Origin: Polaribacter aquimarinus
GTDB taxonomy: Bacteria; Bacteroidota; Bacteroidia; Flavobacteriales; Flavobacteriaceae
Assembly (NCBI RefSeq): GCF_003129485.1
Contig: NZ_QFFG01000001.1
Span: 1-64,000 of the forward strand
DNA length: 64,000 bases
Direction of reading: 5' to 3'
Every line of letters begins with the position of its first letter. The stretch's first letter is position 1. A program made the translations under genes and the position numbers. Positions 53,072 to 60,589 of this stretch are shown here, one piece after another. The notes under the pieces are model-generated. The model was given only the letters and a program-made list of their open reading frames with translations, searched no databases and was not told where the DNA came from.

Positions 53072-53079
53072 CAAATGTA
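53072..53079 (-). promoter_or_regulatory. -7 box for the polyamine operon
   Basis: TACATTTG on the minus strand matches TAnnTTTG. A TTTG at 53101-53104 (minus strand) lies 21 bases upstream, close to the usual -33 spacing. Confidence 0.6.
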
Positions 53080-53101
53080 TATATTTTTTTAATACAAAAA
53101 C

Positions 53102-53136
53102 AAAAAAAGTATTTTTTTGAAAAAAAATACTTTTTT
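53102..53136 (-). terminator. Terminator of the pirin genes
   Basis: AAAAAAGTATTTTTTT and its complement AAAAAAATACTTTTTT pair almost perfectly around a one- or two-base turn. It lies 33 bases past the pirin stop and provides a T run on the minus strand. Confidence 0.8.
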
Positions 53137-53168
53137 ATTGTTAAATCAATTCTTGATGTAATCAACTG

Positions 53169-53876
53169 TTAATCAAAAGGTACATCAATTACCAGTAACT
53201 TACTTTTTGATTTTGCTTTTACTGTAACACTTTTTGTTTCTGAAATCCCAACAGCATCTCTTTTCTGTAAGGTTTCATCAGCAACTTCAACTTTGCCATC
53301 AATTAAGAAAAAATAAGCTCCGTTTTTTAAATGATAAACAACTTCCTTTTTTTCTTCTAAATCAATCATAGATATATAACCTTGTTGATGTATTGGTAAA
53401 GAGCCTTCAACCTGATTTGTTTTTGGAGAAACTAAGGTTTGAAATCTATTTTTCCTTCCCTCTTCTTCAAAAAACTTTTGATTGTAATAAGGTTCCACTT
53501 CTTGTTGCTCAGGAATAATCCAAAGTTGTAAAAAGTTAACTTCATCAGTTTTAGAGTCGTTAAATTCTGAATGGGTTAAACCTGTTCCTGCACTCATTAC
53601 TTGCACCTCTCCTACTTCTATAGCACGTTTATTGTCCATAGAATCTTTGTGCGATAAAACTCCTGAAATCGGTATAGAAATGATTTCCATATTTCTATGA
53701 GGATGTGTTCCAAATCCCATTTTTGGTTGTACAACATCGTCATTTAAAACACGTAACATTCCAAAATTCATTCTTTCTTGATTTTGATAACTTGCAAAAC
53801 TGAAGGTATGATGTGATTTTAACCAACCGTGATTTGCATATCCTCTTGTGTCTGCTTTGTGAATTGTTTTTTTCAT
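53169..53876 (-). CDS. Pirin-family bicupin (YhaK-like)
   Basis: The 235-residue protein has the pirin pattern: TRGYANHGWLKSHHTFSFA near the start, metal-site segments GFGTHPHRNMEIISIPISGVLSHKDSMDN and MSAGTGLTHSEFN, where His and Glu bind iron. Bacterial pirins often act as quercetin dioxygenases or redox sensors; the real substrate is usually unknown. It is 41 bases after another pirin gene, with a covarying hairpin repeat (53892-53916) between them. Confidence 0.95.
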   Translation of the reverse strand: MKKTIHKADTRGYANHGWLKSHHTFSFASYQNQERMNFGMLRVLNDDVVQPKMGFGTHPHRNMEIISIPISGVLSHKDSMDNKRAIEVGEVQVMSAGTGLTHSEFNDSKTDEVNFLQLWIIPEQQEVEPYYNQKFFEEEGRKNRFQTLVSPKTNQVEGSLPIHQQGYISMIDLEEKKEVVYHLKNGAYFFLIDGKVEVADETLQKRDAVGISETKSVTVKAKSKSKLLVIDVPFD

Positions 53877-53891
53877 TTTTTTAATATTTTA

Positions 53892-53916
53892 GATTCCCGT
53901 TTTCACGGGAATGACA
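53892..53916. repeat. Covarying hairpin repeat (GATTCCC...GGGAATGACA)
   Basis: GATTCCCGT and ACGGGAATGACA pair around a TTTTC loop. It is the strongest stem of the family also found at 17896 and 63742, and inside ribD and prmC. Confidence 0.85.
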
Positions 53917-53917
53917 A

Positions 53918-54787
53918 TTAATACAAATACCCCATTTTACCTGCCTGATAATCGCGCATTGCTTCTAATATTTCAGTCTGTGTGTTCATTACATAAGGTC
54001 CATATTGGGTTACTTTTTCTTGGATTGGTGCTCCTGACAAAATCAATAAAGTACTTTTTTGAATTGCTTCAAATTTTATGGTATTTCCATCTTGATTGAA
54101 AGTAACCATCTGATTTTCGCCTTTTTTTAAATTCTCAGCATCATTTACAATCACTTCACCTTCTAACAAATAGAGCAATGATTGATGATTTTCTGGAATC
54201 TCAATTTCTATGCTCCCATTTTCATCCGCATTTGCTGTAAATACATTTACTGGAGTTTGGGTGCTAATATTTCCTGTTACTTCTTTCTGATTTCCTGCAA
54301 TCACATTGAGTTGCACTTTTTTGTCTTCAGAAAAAATCTTCGGAATTTGTTCATCTTCTAAATGTTGATAATTAGGAGTCATCATTTTATCTTTTGCTGG
54401 TAAGTTCAACCACAATTGGATTCCCTCTAACTCTCCTCCTTTTTTTACAAATTCTTTGGTTGGAGCTTCTGCGTGAATAATTCCACGTCCAGCAGTAGTC
54501 CATTGTACACCTCCTGCTTTTACAATCATTTCATTTCCTAAAGAATCTCTATGCAGTTGCTCTCCTTTGAATAATAATGTGATTGGCTCAAAACCTCTGT
54601 GTGGATGTGGACCAAGATCAAAGGGATTGTTGAATTCTGAGATGGCATAAGGCCCATAATGATGTAATAATAAAAACGGATCTACGTTTTCTATGCCTTG
54701 TGTTGGTAAGGGTTGACGCAATCTTATTGGCCCCATATTTACTAACGGACTTGTAACTTTATGTTGTATGGTTTTATATGTTTTCAT
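53918..54787 (-). CDS. Pirin-family bicupin
   Basis: The 289-residue protein has the full pirin N-domain: NVDPFLLLHHYGP, LGPHPHRGFEPITLLFKGEQLHRDSLG with the metal histidines, and TAGRGIIHAEAP. The C-terminal cupin (about 170-285) includes a pirin-C region with YVMNTQTEILEAMRDY. It is about 50 residues longer than the neighbouring pirin and only distantly related to it. An ATTTTCCAAGGAAAAT palindrome lies 160 bases upstream, as also in front of the doxX-like gene, so both are probably controlled by the nearby MarR protein. Confidence 0.95.
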   Translation of the reverse strand: MKTYKTIQHKVTSPLVNMGPIRLRQPLPTQGIENVDPFLLLHHYGPYAISEFNNPFDLGPHPHRGFEPITLLFKGEQLHRDSLGNEMIVKAGGVQWTTAGRGIIHAEAPTKEFVKKGGELEGIQLWLNLPAKDKMMTPNYQHLEDEQIPKIFSEDKKVQLNVIAGNQKEVTGNISTQTPVNVFTANADENGSIEIEIPENHQSLLYLLEGEVIVNDAENLKKGENQMVTFNQDGNTIKFEAIQKSTLLILSGAPIQEKVTQYGPYVMNTQTEILEAMRDYQAGKMGYLY

Positions 54788-54809
54788 TTTATTAAGTTTT
54801 ATAATACGC

Positions 54810-54861
54810 TGTCAATTCGAGTGAATTTTATGATTGAAATGAATAAAATTTGTATCGAGAA
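54810..54861. repeat. Dispersed hairpin repeat, inverted copy
   Basis: TGTCAATTCGAGTGAATTTT ... TTTGTATCGAGAA is the reverse complement type of the 903 element. Together with the next copy it forms a large palindrome. Confidence 0.8.
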
Positions 54862-54883
54862 TAAGAGTTTAAACTTTAAAATA

Positions 54884-54928
54884 GTTCTCGATACAATTTT
54901 TCGTTCCTCAAAATCACTCGAACTGACA
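54884..54928. repeat. Dispersed hairpin repeat, GTTCTCGAT...CGAACTGACA type, copy 2
   Basis: It starts GTTCTCGATACAATTTTTCG and ends ATCACTCGAACTGACA. It faces the inverted copy at 54810-54861 with 22 bases between. Confidence 0.85.
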
Positions 54929-54946
54929 TTTACTTAGGTTTTATTT

Positions 54947-54962
54947 ATTTTCCAAGGAAAAT
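54947..54962. promoter_or_regulatory. CCAAGG palindrome upstream of the pirin gene
   Basis: ATTTTCCAAGGAAAAT is a perfect inverted repeat. Near copies are at 57340-57355 and 57355-57370 before the doxX-like gene. A MarR-family gene lies between these sites, so it is the likely binding protein. Confidence 0.55.
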
Positions 54963-55015
54963 ATTTTTATAAAAAAAACCTTTCTTTTTTTTTGAAACAA
55001 TATTAAGTAATAATT

Positions 55016-55453
55016 CTATCGTAATTTATCTAGTAAGTTGCTTAATGTTTCTGCTTCTTCATCTGTCAAATTTTCTAAAAAAGACAAGTTCTTATTGTCA
55101 TCAATAGTAGCTAATAATTCCAATCCTTGATTGGTGATTTTCACATACACCACTCTCCTATCGTGCTCACAACGTTCTCTGGCAATTAAACTTTTATCGC
55201 ACAATTTATCCATTAAACGGGTTGCATTTGGTGCTCTTTCTATCATTCTGTCTTTTACAATTTGCACCTTTGTTCTCTCTTTTGCGCCTCTTAAAATTCG
55301 CAAAATATTGTATTGTTGTGGCGAAATTCCATAAGGTTTAAAAAACTCATTTTCTTTACTACTCAACCAATTGGAAGTGTACTTGATATTGATTAAAGCT
55401 TTGACTTTATTACTTACAAATTTTGATTTTATGTCTTTAGAAATGTCACCCAT
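55016..55453 (-). CDS. MarR-family transcriptional regulator
   Basis: The 145-residue protein has the winged-helix MarR layout: YNILRILRGAKERTKVQIVKDRMIERAPNATRLMDKLCDKSLIARERCEHDRRVVYVKITNQGLELL, in which the wing DRRVVYVKI is well conserved. MarR proteins often repress detoxification genes and respond to electrophiles, oxidants or phenolics. The genes around it (DoxX, OsmC, FMN reductase, glutaredoxin-like, two pirins) fit that kind of regulon. Cysteines are present but no clear redox pair can be assigned. Confidence 0.93.
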   Translation of the reverse strand: MGDISKDIKSKFVSNKVKALINIKYTSNWLSSKENEFFKPYGISPQQYNILRILRGAKERTKVQIVKDRMIERAPNATRLMDKLCDKSLIARERCEHDRRVVYVKITNQGLELLATIDDNKNLSFLENLTDEEAETLSNLLDKLR

Positions 55454-55454
55454 T

Positions 55455-55640
55455 ATTTAGTTTTTGGTTTTAAGTTTTTAGTTTTTGGTTGTTGGTTGTT
55501 GGTTTTTGGTTGTTGGCTAATAAGTTTGATTTTTTTCTATTTAGTTCTTCTTTCTTCAAACTCCAATCTTCCATCTTCATTCTACAAACTCCCAACTCCC
55601 ATCTTCCAACTTCATTCTTCACTCTTCCAACTCCCAATTC
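55455..55640. repeat. Low-complexity minisatellite region
   Basis: Imperfect GTTTTTGGTT/GGTTGTTG units (55455-55516) are followed by a long one-sided pyrimidine tract with repeats of CTTCCAACTCCCA type (55545-55640). No gene is credible here. It lies between the MarR and glutaredoxin-like genes. Confidence 0.8.
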
Positions 55641-55641
55641 A

Positions 55642-55890
55642 TCACGCTCTCAACTTTAAATCTTGCATTATTTTGTTAAACTCTTCTGTTGTTGGTGTTA
55701 AATACACATCATCATCCACAAATAAAGTAGGAAACTTGGCAATACCTCCATACAATTCTTTGCTGTGTTCTCTTGCCTCAACATCCTTAGAAATATCTTT
55801 ATAAATATAAGGAACATCTGTAGAATTTAAAAAGTTTTTAAATGCAACTGTATAGGCGTGTCCTTGTTTTCCGTATAAAGTAATTTTCAT
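55642..55890 (-). CDS. Glutaredoxin-fold (UXX-star-like) protein lacking the redox cysteine
   Basis: The 82-residue protein has the glutaredoxin/thioredoxin fold: ITLYGKQGHAYTVAFKNFL, DVPYIYKDISKD, and the cis-proline in AKFPTLFVDDDVYL. The position of the catalytic Cys or Sec in the usual (C/U)xxT motif is His (HAYT), and there is no other cysteine. It cannot be a normal thiol-disulfide catalyst. It probably binds a ligand or metal. It is 3 bases after the FMN reductase gene and is almost certainly co-transcribed with it. Confidence 0.8.
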   Translation of the reverse strand: MKITLYGKQGHAYTVAFKNFLNSTDVPYIYKDISKDVEAREHSKELYGGIAKFPTLFVDDDVYLTPTTEEFNKIMQDLKLRA

Positions 55891-55893
55891 TTT

Positions 55894-56427
55894 TTATTGA
55901 TTTACTGAATTTTCAAATTCACGAACTCGTTCTTTTAAAGAAGCTGATAATTCGTCATTTACGATTGTACCGTCTTTAAAATTATCGTAAAAATTGGGTA
56001 AAGAGAATGATATTACTTCTTTTGCTCCTTGTCTTGGAAATCTCTGTACTCCTGCTGCCAACACAAATTTACCTCCCATTCCTCCTGGAGACGTTGCCAT
56101 TAATAATAAAGGTTTGTCTCTAAATACACTTTTCTCGATTCTAGAACTCCAATCAAAAATGTTTTTGAACGCTGCTGCATAAGAACCATTGTGTTCTGCT
56201 AAAGACAGTATAAAACCATCGTAATTGTCTAACAAATCAGAGAATTTTTGTGCGTCTTCTGGAATTCCGTTTTGCTCTTCGTCTGAACTATAAATGGGCA
56301 AAGTAAAATCTCTTAAATCGATCACATCAAAAGCCGTATTTTTTAAATTTTCTGCTGCAAATGTTGCTAATTTTTTATTGATGGATGTTGAGCTTGTGCT
56401 CCCTGCAAATGCTAGTATTTTTTTCAT
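55894..56427 (-). CDS. NAD(P)H-dependent FMN reductase
   Basis: The 177-residue flavodoxin-like protein shows FAGSTSSTSINKKLATFA (FMN-phosphate loop near 8-22), FILSLAEHNGSYAAAFKNIFDW, and LLLMATSPGGMGGKFVL. Such enzymes reduce FMN, quinones, chromate or azo dyes. With OsmC and pirin neighbours it is likely to protect against quinones or electrophiles. It is followed at once by the glutaredoxin-like gene. Confidence 0.93.
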   Translation of the reverse strand: MKKILAFAGSTSSTSINKKLATFAAENLKNTAFDVIDLRDFTLPIYSSDEEQNGIPEDAQKFSDLLDNYDGFILSLAEHNGSYAAAFKNIFDWSSRIEKSVFRDKPLLLMATSPGGMGGKFVLAAGVQRFPRQGAKEVISFSLPNFYDNFKDGTIVNDELSASLKERVREFENSVNQ

Positions 56428-56458
56428 ATTTTAAAATGTTTATTTGTGTAATTGTGTT

Positions 56459-56499
56459 TGATACAATTTTTTCATTCTTCAAAATCACTCGAACTGACA
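56459..56499. repeat. Dispersed hairpin repeat, CGATACAA...CGAACTGACA type, copy 3
   Basis: It lacks the first GTTCTC bases of the other copies but is otherwise the same up to CACTCGAACTGACAG. Short CTGAACTA/CTGAATACTG repeats follow up to the OsmC gene. Confidence 0.75.
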
Positions 56500-56534
56500 G
56501 ACTGTAAACTGCGACCGCAAACTGAACTACTGAA

Positions 56535-56942
56535 CTACTGAATACTGCTAACTATTTCAGTTTCTCCTTTTATCATTTTTGCCACAGGACATTTTCCTGC
56601 TATTTCTAATAATTTTGTTTTTTGGTCTTCTGTAATTTCGTTTTCAAAAGAAATTTCTTCTACCAAACTTTTTTTGATACCTGCTTTGGTTAACTCTTCT
56701 TTTTGAGAAACGTTTACGGTTATTTTACCCACATCCCAACCTTTTCTTTCTGCATACATTCTTAGTGTGATGGATACACAACCTCCTACTGCCGTTAATA
56801 AATACTCAACTGGTGTTGGGCCATTATCATCACCTCCAGAAGCAACAGGTTCATCTATGGTTAAAAAATGGTTTCTCGTTTTTGCTTCTGCCAAATAGTT
56901 TTTATTGGATAAAACTACTGCTGCGTTTTTTGTTTTAGCCAT
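56535..56942 (-). CDS. OsmC/Ohr-family protein
   Basis: The 135-residue protein fits the OsmC family: the peroxidatic region GPTPVEYLLTAVGGCVSITLRMYAERKG (cysteine in GGCVS) and the second cysteine in IAGKCPVAKMI. OsmC proteins reduce organic peroxides with thiols. The ATG at 56942 is preferred to an upstream frame start because that extension runs into the DoxX coding end. It overlaps the DoxX gene by 8 bases. Confidence 0.93.
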   Translation of the reverse strand: MAKTKNAAVVLSNKNYLAEAKTRNHFLTIDEPVASGGDDNGPTPVEYLLTAVGGCVSITLRMYAERKGWDVGKITVNVSQKEELTKAGIKKSLVEEISFENEITEDQKTKLLEIAGKCPVAKMIKGETEIVSSIQ

Positions 56943-57294
56943 TTGCAATTTTCTTATGAGTAACGTAAGAAGCAATTAACAACACCATTGCTACCACTGC
57001 GCCCATTTGTTTTCCATCTCCAATCATTACGTGTGCAAAAAATGCGAGTATAAATGCGAAGAAAAAACCTGCATATGCCCATTCTTTAATAGTTTTATTC
57101 GCTATAAACCAAATTGCGATTATTCCTAAAACTTTTGCTGCACCATAAGGATAAATAATATAAGTTGGATAGCCAAAACTGGTAAACATTGTTGCCACTT
57201 CTGCGTGATTGAAAAAATACATTCCTGCTGAAAAAAGCATTAATACCGTTAACAAACCTGTAGAAATGTAATATATAATTTTTGTTGTTTTCAT
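56935..57294 (-). CDS. DoxX-like membrane protein
   Basis: The 119-residue protein has four membrane helices, with the DoxX layout YYISTGLLTVLMLFSAGMYFF, YPYGAAKVLGIIAIWFI and GFFFAFILAFFAHVMIGDG. DoxX-like proteins accompany oxidoreductases of sulfur or quinone metabolism and may mediate electron or thiol flow at the membrane. It is first in the stress cluster. Two CCAAGG sites lie directly in front of it (57340-57370). Confidence 0.9.
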   Translation of the reverse strand: MKTTKIIYYISTGLLTVLMLFSAGMYFFNHAEVATMFTSFGYPTYIIYPYGAAKVLGIIAIWFIANKTIKEWAYAGFFFAFILAFFAHVMIGDGKQMGAVVAMVLLIASYVTHKKIANG

Positions 57295-57339
57295 CTTGAT
57301 TATTTTTAAATTCTAGACAAAGTTACAACAAATACTTTT

Positions 57340-57370
57340 ATTTACCAAGGAAAATATACCCAAGGAAATA
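57340..57370. promoter_or_regulatory. Two CCAAGG operator-like sites upstream of the doxX-like gene
   Basis: ATTTACCAAGGAAAAT (57340-57355) and a second overlapping ACCCAAGGAAATAT match the palindrome in front of the pirin gene. They lie 46-76 bases upstream of the doxX-like ATG and also 125-155 bases upstream of the methyltransferase gene on the other strand. Confidence 0.55.
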
Positions 57371-57494
57371 TAATTCAATTGATTTTTATTAAAAAGAGTG
57401 TTTATACGTGTTGATTTCTTGTTAAAAATTGGTAAATTGGCTATCTATAGTTGTAATTAATAAAAAAAGAAAAAAACGTAGATTTAACCTACAT

Positions 57495-59204
57495 ATGAAT
57501 AAACTAACTGTAATAGATTTTTTTTGTGGAGCTGGTGGATTTTCTGAGGGTTTTAGACAACAAGGTTACAAGATTGTAGCTGGATATGACCATTGGAAAC
57601 CAGCAATAGATTCCTTTAACCATAATTATGGAACATCTTCAAAAGTAACAAATATTTTAGATTTTAAAGAATCTATTGAAAAAATTGATAAATTACCGAA
57701 TACAGATGTCATTATTGGATCACCTCCTTGTGTTTCATTTTCAAGTTCTAATATTTCGGGGAAAGCAGATAAAGAATCTGGAGTCCTACTTACCAAAGTA
57801 TTTTTGAGAATTGTAGCTGTTAAAAAATTCCAGCCAAATTCAACTCTTAAAGCTTGGTATATGGAAAATGTAGCAAATTCAAGAAATTATTTAGCTGACT
57901 ATTACACTTTCAATGATTTAGGACTTGGAGAATGGGCTAAAAAACATCGTTTAAGTCCTAAAAAAAAAGCAATAATTTTAAAAGATAATCAACCATTAAT
58001 CAACTCTGCTGATTATGGTTCTTATCAAGCAAGAAAAAGAGCAATTTCTGGTGAAATAATTAAGCTTCAAAAGTTAGTTATTCCAAAACCAACAAACTCT
58101 AAAGAAAATTCAAGTAATTTACCAAAATGGAGGTCACTAGGCGAACTTCTTAAAAAAATGCCTTCTCCTACTGAACAGAATTTGAAGAAAAGAATAACAG
58201 ATCCTATTTACAATGAAATCAAATTAACTGTTTCAAAATTAACTGATCATTTCTATGATTCTGGTTTATATAAAAGTGAGTGGAAACAATCGGAATATTT
58301 AAAAACAAATCATCCATATATGGGAAAAATGTCATTTCCCGAAAACCTAAATAATCCAAGTAGAACAGTTACAGCAACTAAATCTGGTACATCTAGAGAA
58401 GCTTTGATTTATAAATCTGAATATAGTAGATTAGGTAATGGCGAATATAGGAATCCTACAATTCGAGAGATTGCTAGTGTAATGGGTTTTCCATATACAT
58501 ATCAATTTTTGGGAAGTGAAAATAGTAAATGGCGTCTTGTCGGGAATGCGGTTTGTCCTTCAGTTAGTAGAGCTTTCGCTCGTAACTTAATATCCCTATT
58601 AGAGATTCCTCAAATTGACGGTTTATTTTTAGAGAAAAAACCAAACCTAAATGATGTTCCAAATCTAAATACATTCTCTGAAAAAGTGTTTAATAATCAG
58701 CCAAAAAGAAATAAAAATTCAAGATTTAGAAGACAGCCATTAAAAGAAGGGAATTTGACTGTAACATTATCAAACTATGATATAGTTAAAAATAATCAAC
58801 CAAAAAACAAATGGTTTACTTCTATACAATATGGGACTGGAGAAGGTTTCCCAACACAAAATATTAGAAATAATTTTTATAAAGAAATAGAGCCAATTAT
58901 TTTAAAATTTAAAGAAGGTAAACAGTTCCTTAACATAATCAATAATGGCTTCACTGATAAAATTGGATCTTCTACAGAATTGCAAAAATATTATGAACTT
59001 CAAGTTTCTGATAGTAAAATTTCAATTCCAACAGAATTAGTGGAAGAAGTAAGTGCTATTTTAAATCAATTATCATTTGAACAAAGTGAGTTTGAGCAAA
59101 GTGGCACCAATGTTTTTAAGTATAAAAAAAGAATTCCAGTAAAACAACTGTTCGCTCTTTATGCAATCAATAAAATATCATCAATCGCTAATAAGAAATC
59201 TTAA
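57495..59204 (+). CDS. DNA cytosine-5 methyltransferase with long C-terminal extension
   Basis: This 569-residue enzyme transfers a methyl group to C5 of cytosine. Motif I is DFFCGAGGFSEGF (8-20), motif IV GSPPCVSFSSSN with catalytic Cys79, motif VI ENVAN (124-128), motif VIII QARKR (178-182) and motif X GNAVCPSVSRAF (350-361). The target-recognition region would be about 200-310. After motif X come about 190 further residues that are not part of usual C5 methyltransferases (GNLTVTLSNYDIVK, IQYGTGEGFPTQNIRNNF). The in-frame extension before the ATG is not conserved. It heads a four-gene set and probably protects host DNA while the other products attack foreign DNA. Confidence 0.95.
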   Translation: MNKLTVIDFFCGAGGFSEGFRQQGYKIVAGYDHWKPAIDSFNHNYGTSSKVTNILDFKESIEKIDKLPNTDVIIGSPPCVSFSSSNISGKADKESGVLLTKVFLRIVAVKKFQPNSTLKAWYMENVANSRNYLADYYTFNDLGLGEWAKKHRLSPKKKAIILKDNQPLINSADYGSYQARKRAISGEIIKLQKLVIPKPTNSKENSSNLPKWRSLGELLKKMPSPTEQNLKKRITDPIYNEIKLTVSKLTDHFYDSGLYKSEWKQSEYLKTNHPYMGKMSFPENLNNPSRTVTATKSGTSREALIYKSEYSRLGNGEYRNPTIREIASVMGFPYTYQFLGSENSKWRLVGNAVCPSVSRAFARNLISLLEIPQIDGLFLEKKPNLNDVPNLNTFSEKVFNNQPKRNKNSRFRRQPLKEGNLTVTLSNYDIVKNNQPKNKWFTSIQYGTGEGFPTQNIRNNFYKEIEPIILKFKEGKQFLNIINNGFTDKIGSSTELQKYYELQVSDSKISIPTELVEEVSAILNQLSFEQSEFEQSGTNVFKYKKRIPVKQLFALYAINKISSIANKKS

Positions 59205-59206
59205 TA

Positions 59207-60589
59207 ATGAATAACATTAATATTGAAAAAGAGATAAAAGACATTAAAAATAAAAAAAAACCAATAGGGACATACCCAATTTTTTATTTAGGCAAATTAA
59301 GACAGGCAAAAGTGTATGAGGTGCCGCCAAACCTATTAAGATTTAACTATTTAAATGGTAGAATTGGAACTGAAGTAAGTGAATTTACTCAAATTAATGG
59401 TACAGAATTATCAACACTTAGCATCGATGATATTAACGATAAAATTCATAACTGGATTTGGGAAAAGTCGTTAAGTGACAATAAAAAAACTTTAAATGAT
59501 ATACGTGACAAGGAACAAATAACACCAGGTGTAATTACAAGAGACGGTATAGTAGTAGATGGGAATCGACGTTTTATGATTTCTAGGATATTAAATAAAG
59601 AAGGGTTAAACAGACAGTTTAAAACAATAATACTCGATGATACCTATAGCGATGGTGGTGAAAAAGAATACCAAATAAAACGTCTTGAAGCTGAAATTCA
59701 AATGGGTCAAGATGAAAAAGTTAAATATGGCGCTATTGAACCTTATATAAGAGTGATGGACTTTGTCGATAATTTTATTAATATTTCATCACCCAAAATG
59801 AAATATGAAGAGTTATGTAAAGTAATGAACATCAAGGATCCAAAAAAAGATGGCAAGAAAGCTAAAACAATGTATAGAATTGGAAAACTTATGCTCGAGT
59901 ATTTAGAATATATTGGTTTTGATAAAATGTGGAGTCGACTTGAAAATACTGAAGACTTATTTATCAAACTTGAATATATGAATAAACTATATTCTGATGG
60001 TAAAGGAATTGCTGGTTGGGAGAGAGATGATGATGATCTTGAAAAATATAAGTATTTAGGCTTTGATTTAATAAGGTGGAATTATAATGCAGATTCTAAG
60101 TTAAAAAATGGATGGGATTCTAAGAAGATAAGGGAAAAGTACTTTAAAAACAGTAAGGAGAAAGCAATATTCAGTAAAAAAAGAATCTGGGAAGAGTTTA
60201 ATGAAAATCTAGAATCAATTGATGACATTGAAGTACCTGATTTAAAGTCAGTAGTCAACGAAGAAGGTTTATCACATTCAGATGCTGCTAAAAAAATAGA
60301 CAATATTTGGGCTAAAAAAGCTTCTCCTTTTTTTAAAGAAGCTTTAGGAAAAGCTGAGTCAAAATTACTTGACAATGAAAATAAAAATAAGCCTGAAGAA
60401 TTTTTACGTGACGCTTTAGGTAAACTATATAATTTAATAGATGAAGATTTATTTGAGTCGACTGGTAAAGTAGAACTTAAAGAAGACCTGTTAAACCTCC
60501 TAATAGAAGAAGATAATATTCAAAGAAATTATAATTATGTGAATAAAATTAGGAAAATCTCTGAATCCCTTAAGAAATCACTTAAATAA
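59207..60589 (+). CDS. ParB/Srx-like protein with DGNRR motif, defence cassette
   Basis: I recognise no named family over the whole 460 residues. Residues 36-55 (YEVPPNLLRFNYLNGRIGT) and 105-127 (TPGVITRDGIVVDGNRRFMISR) look like boxes I and II of a ParB/sulfiredoxin-like domain, with DGNRR at 118-122 at the nucleotide-phosphate site. A helix-turn-helix-like stretch follows at about 195-240 (KYEELCKVMNIK...AKTMYRIGKLMLEYLEYI). The C-terminal half is helical and charged. DndB of the Dnd system has a comparable DGQHR motif. It starts 2 bases after the methyltransferase stop and ends 1 base before the helicase. A DNA-binding or regulatory role is inferred. Confidence 0.75.
   Translation: MNNINIEKEIKDIKNKKKPIGTYPIFYLGKLRQAKVYEVPPNLLRFNYLNGRIGTEVSEFTQINGTELSTLSIDDINDKIHNWIWEKSLSDNKKTLNDIRDKEQITPGVITRDGIVVDGNRRFMISRILNKEGLNRQFKTIILDDTYSDGGEKEYQIKRLEAEIQMGQDEKVKYGAIEPYIRVMDFVDNFINISSPKMKYEELCKVMNIKDPKKDGKKAKTMYRIGKLMLEYLEYIGFDKMWSRLENTEDLFIKLEYMNKLYSDGKGIAGWERDDDDLEKYKYLGFDLIRWNYNADSKLKNGWDSKKIREKYFKNSKEKAIFSKKRIWEEFNENLESIDDIEVPDLKSVVNEEGLSHSDAAKKIDNIWAKKASPFFKEALGKAESKLLDNENKNKPEEFLRDALGKLYNLIDEDLFESTGKVELKEDLLNLLIEEDNIQRNYNYVNKIRKISESLKKSLK

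Noticed and set aside
55496-55804. Plus-strand gene across the polypyrimidine tract
   Set aside because: It is made of low-complexity repeats and then runs antisense through the glutaredoxin-like gene, with no protein-like composition.
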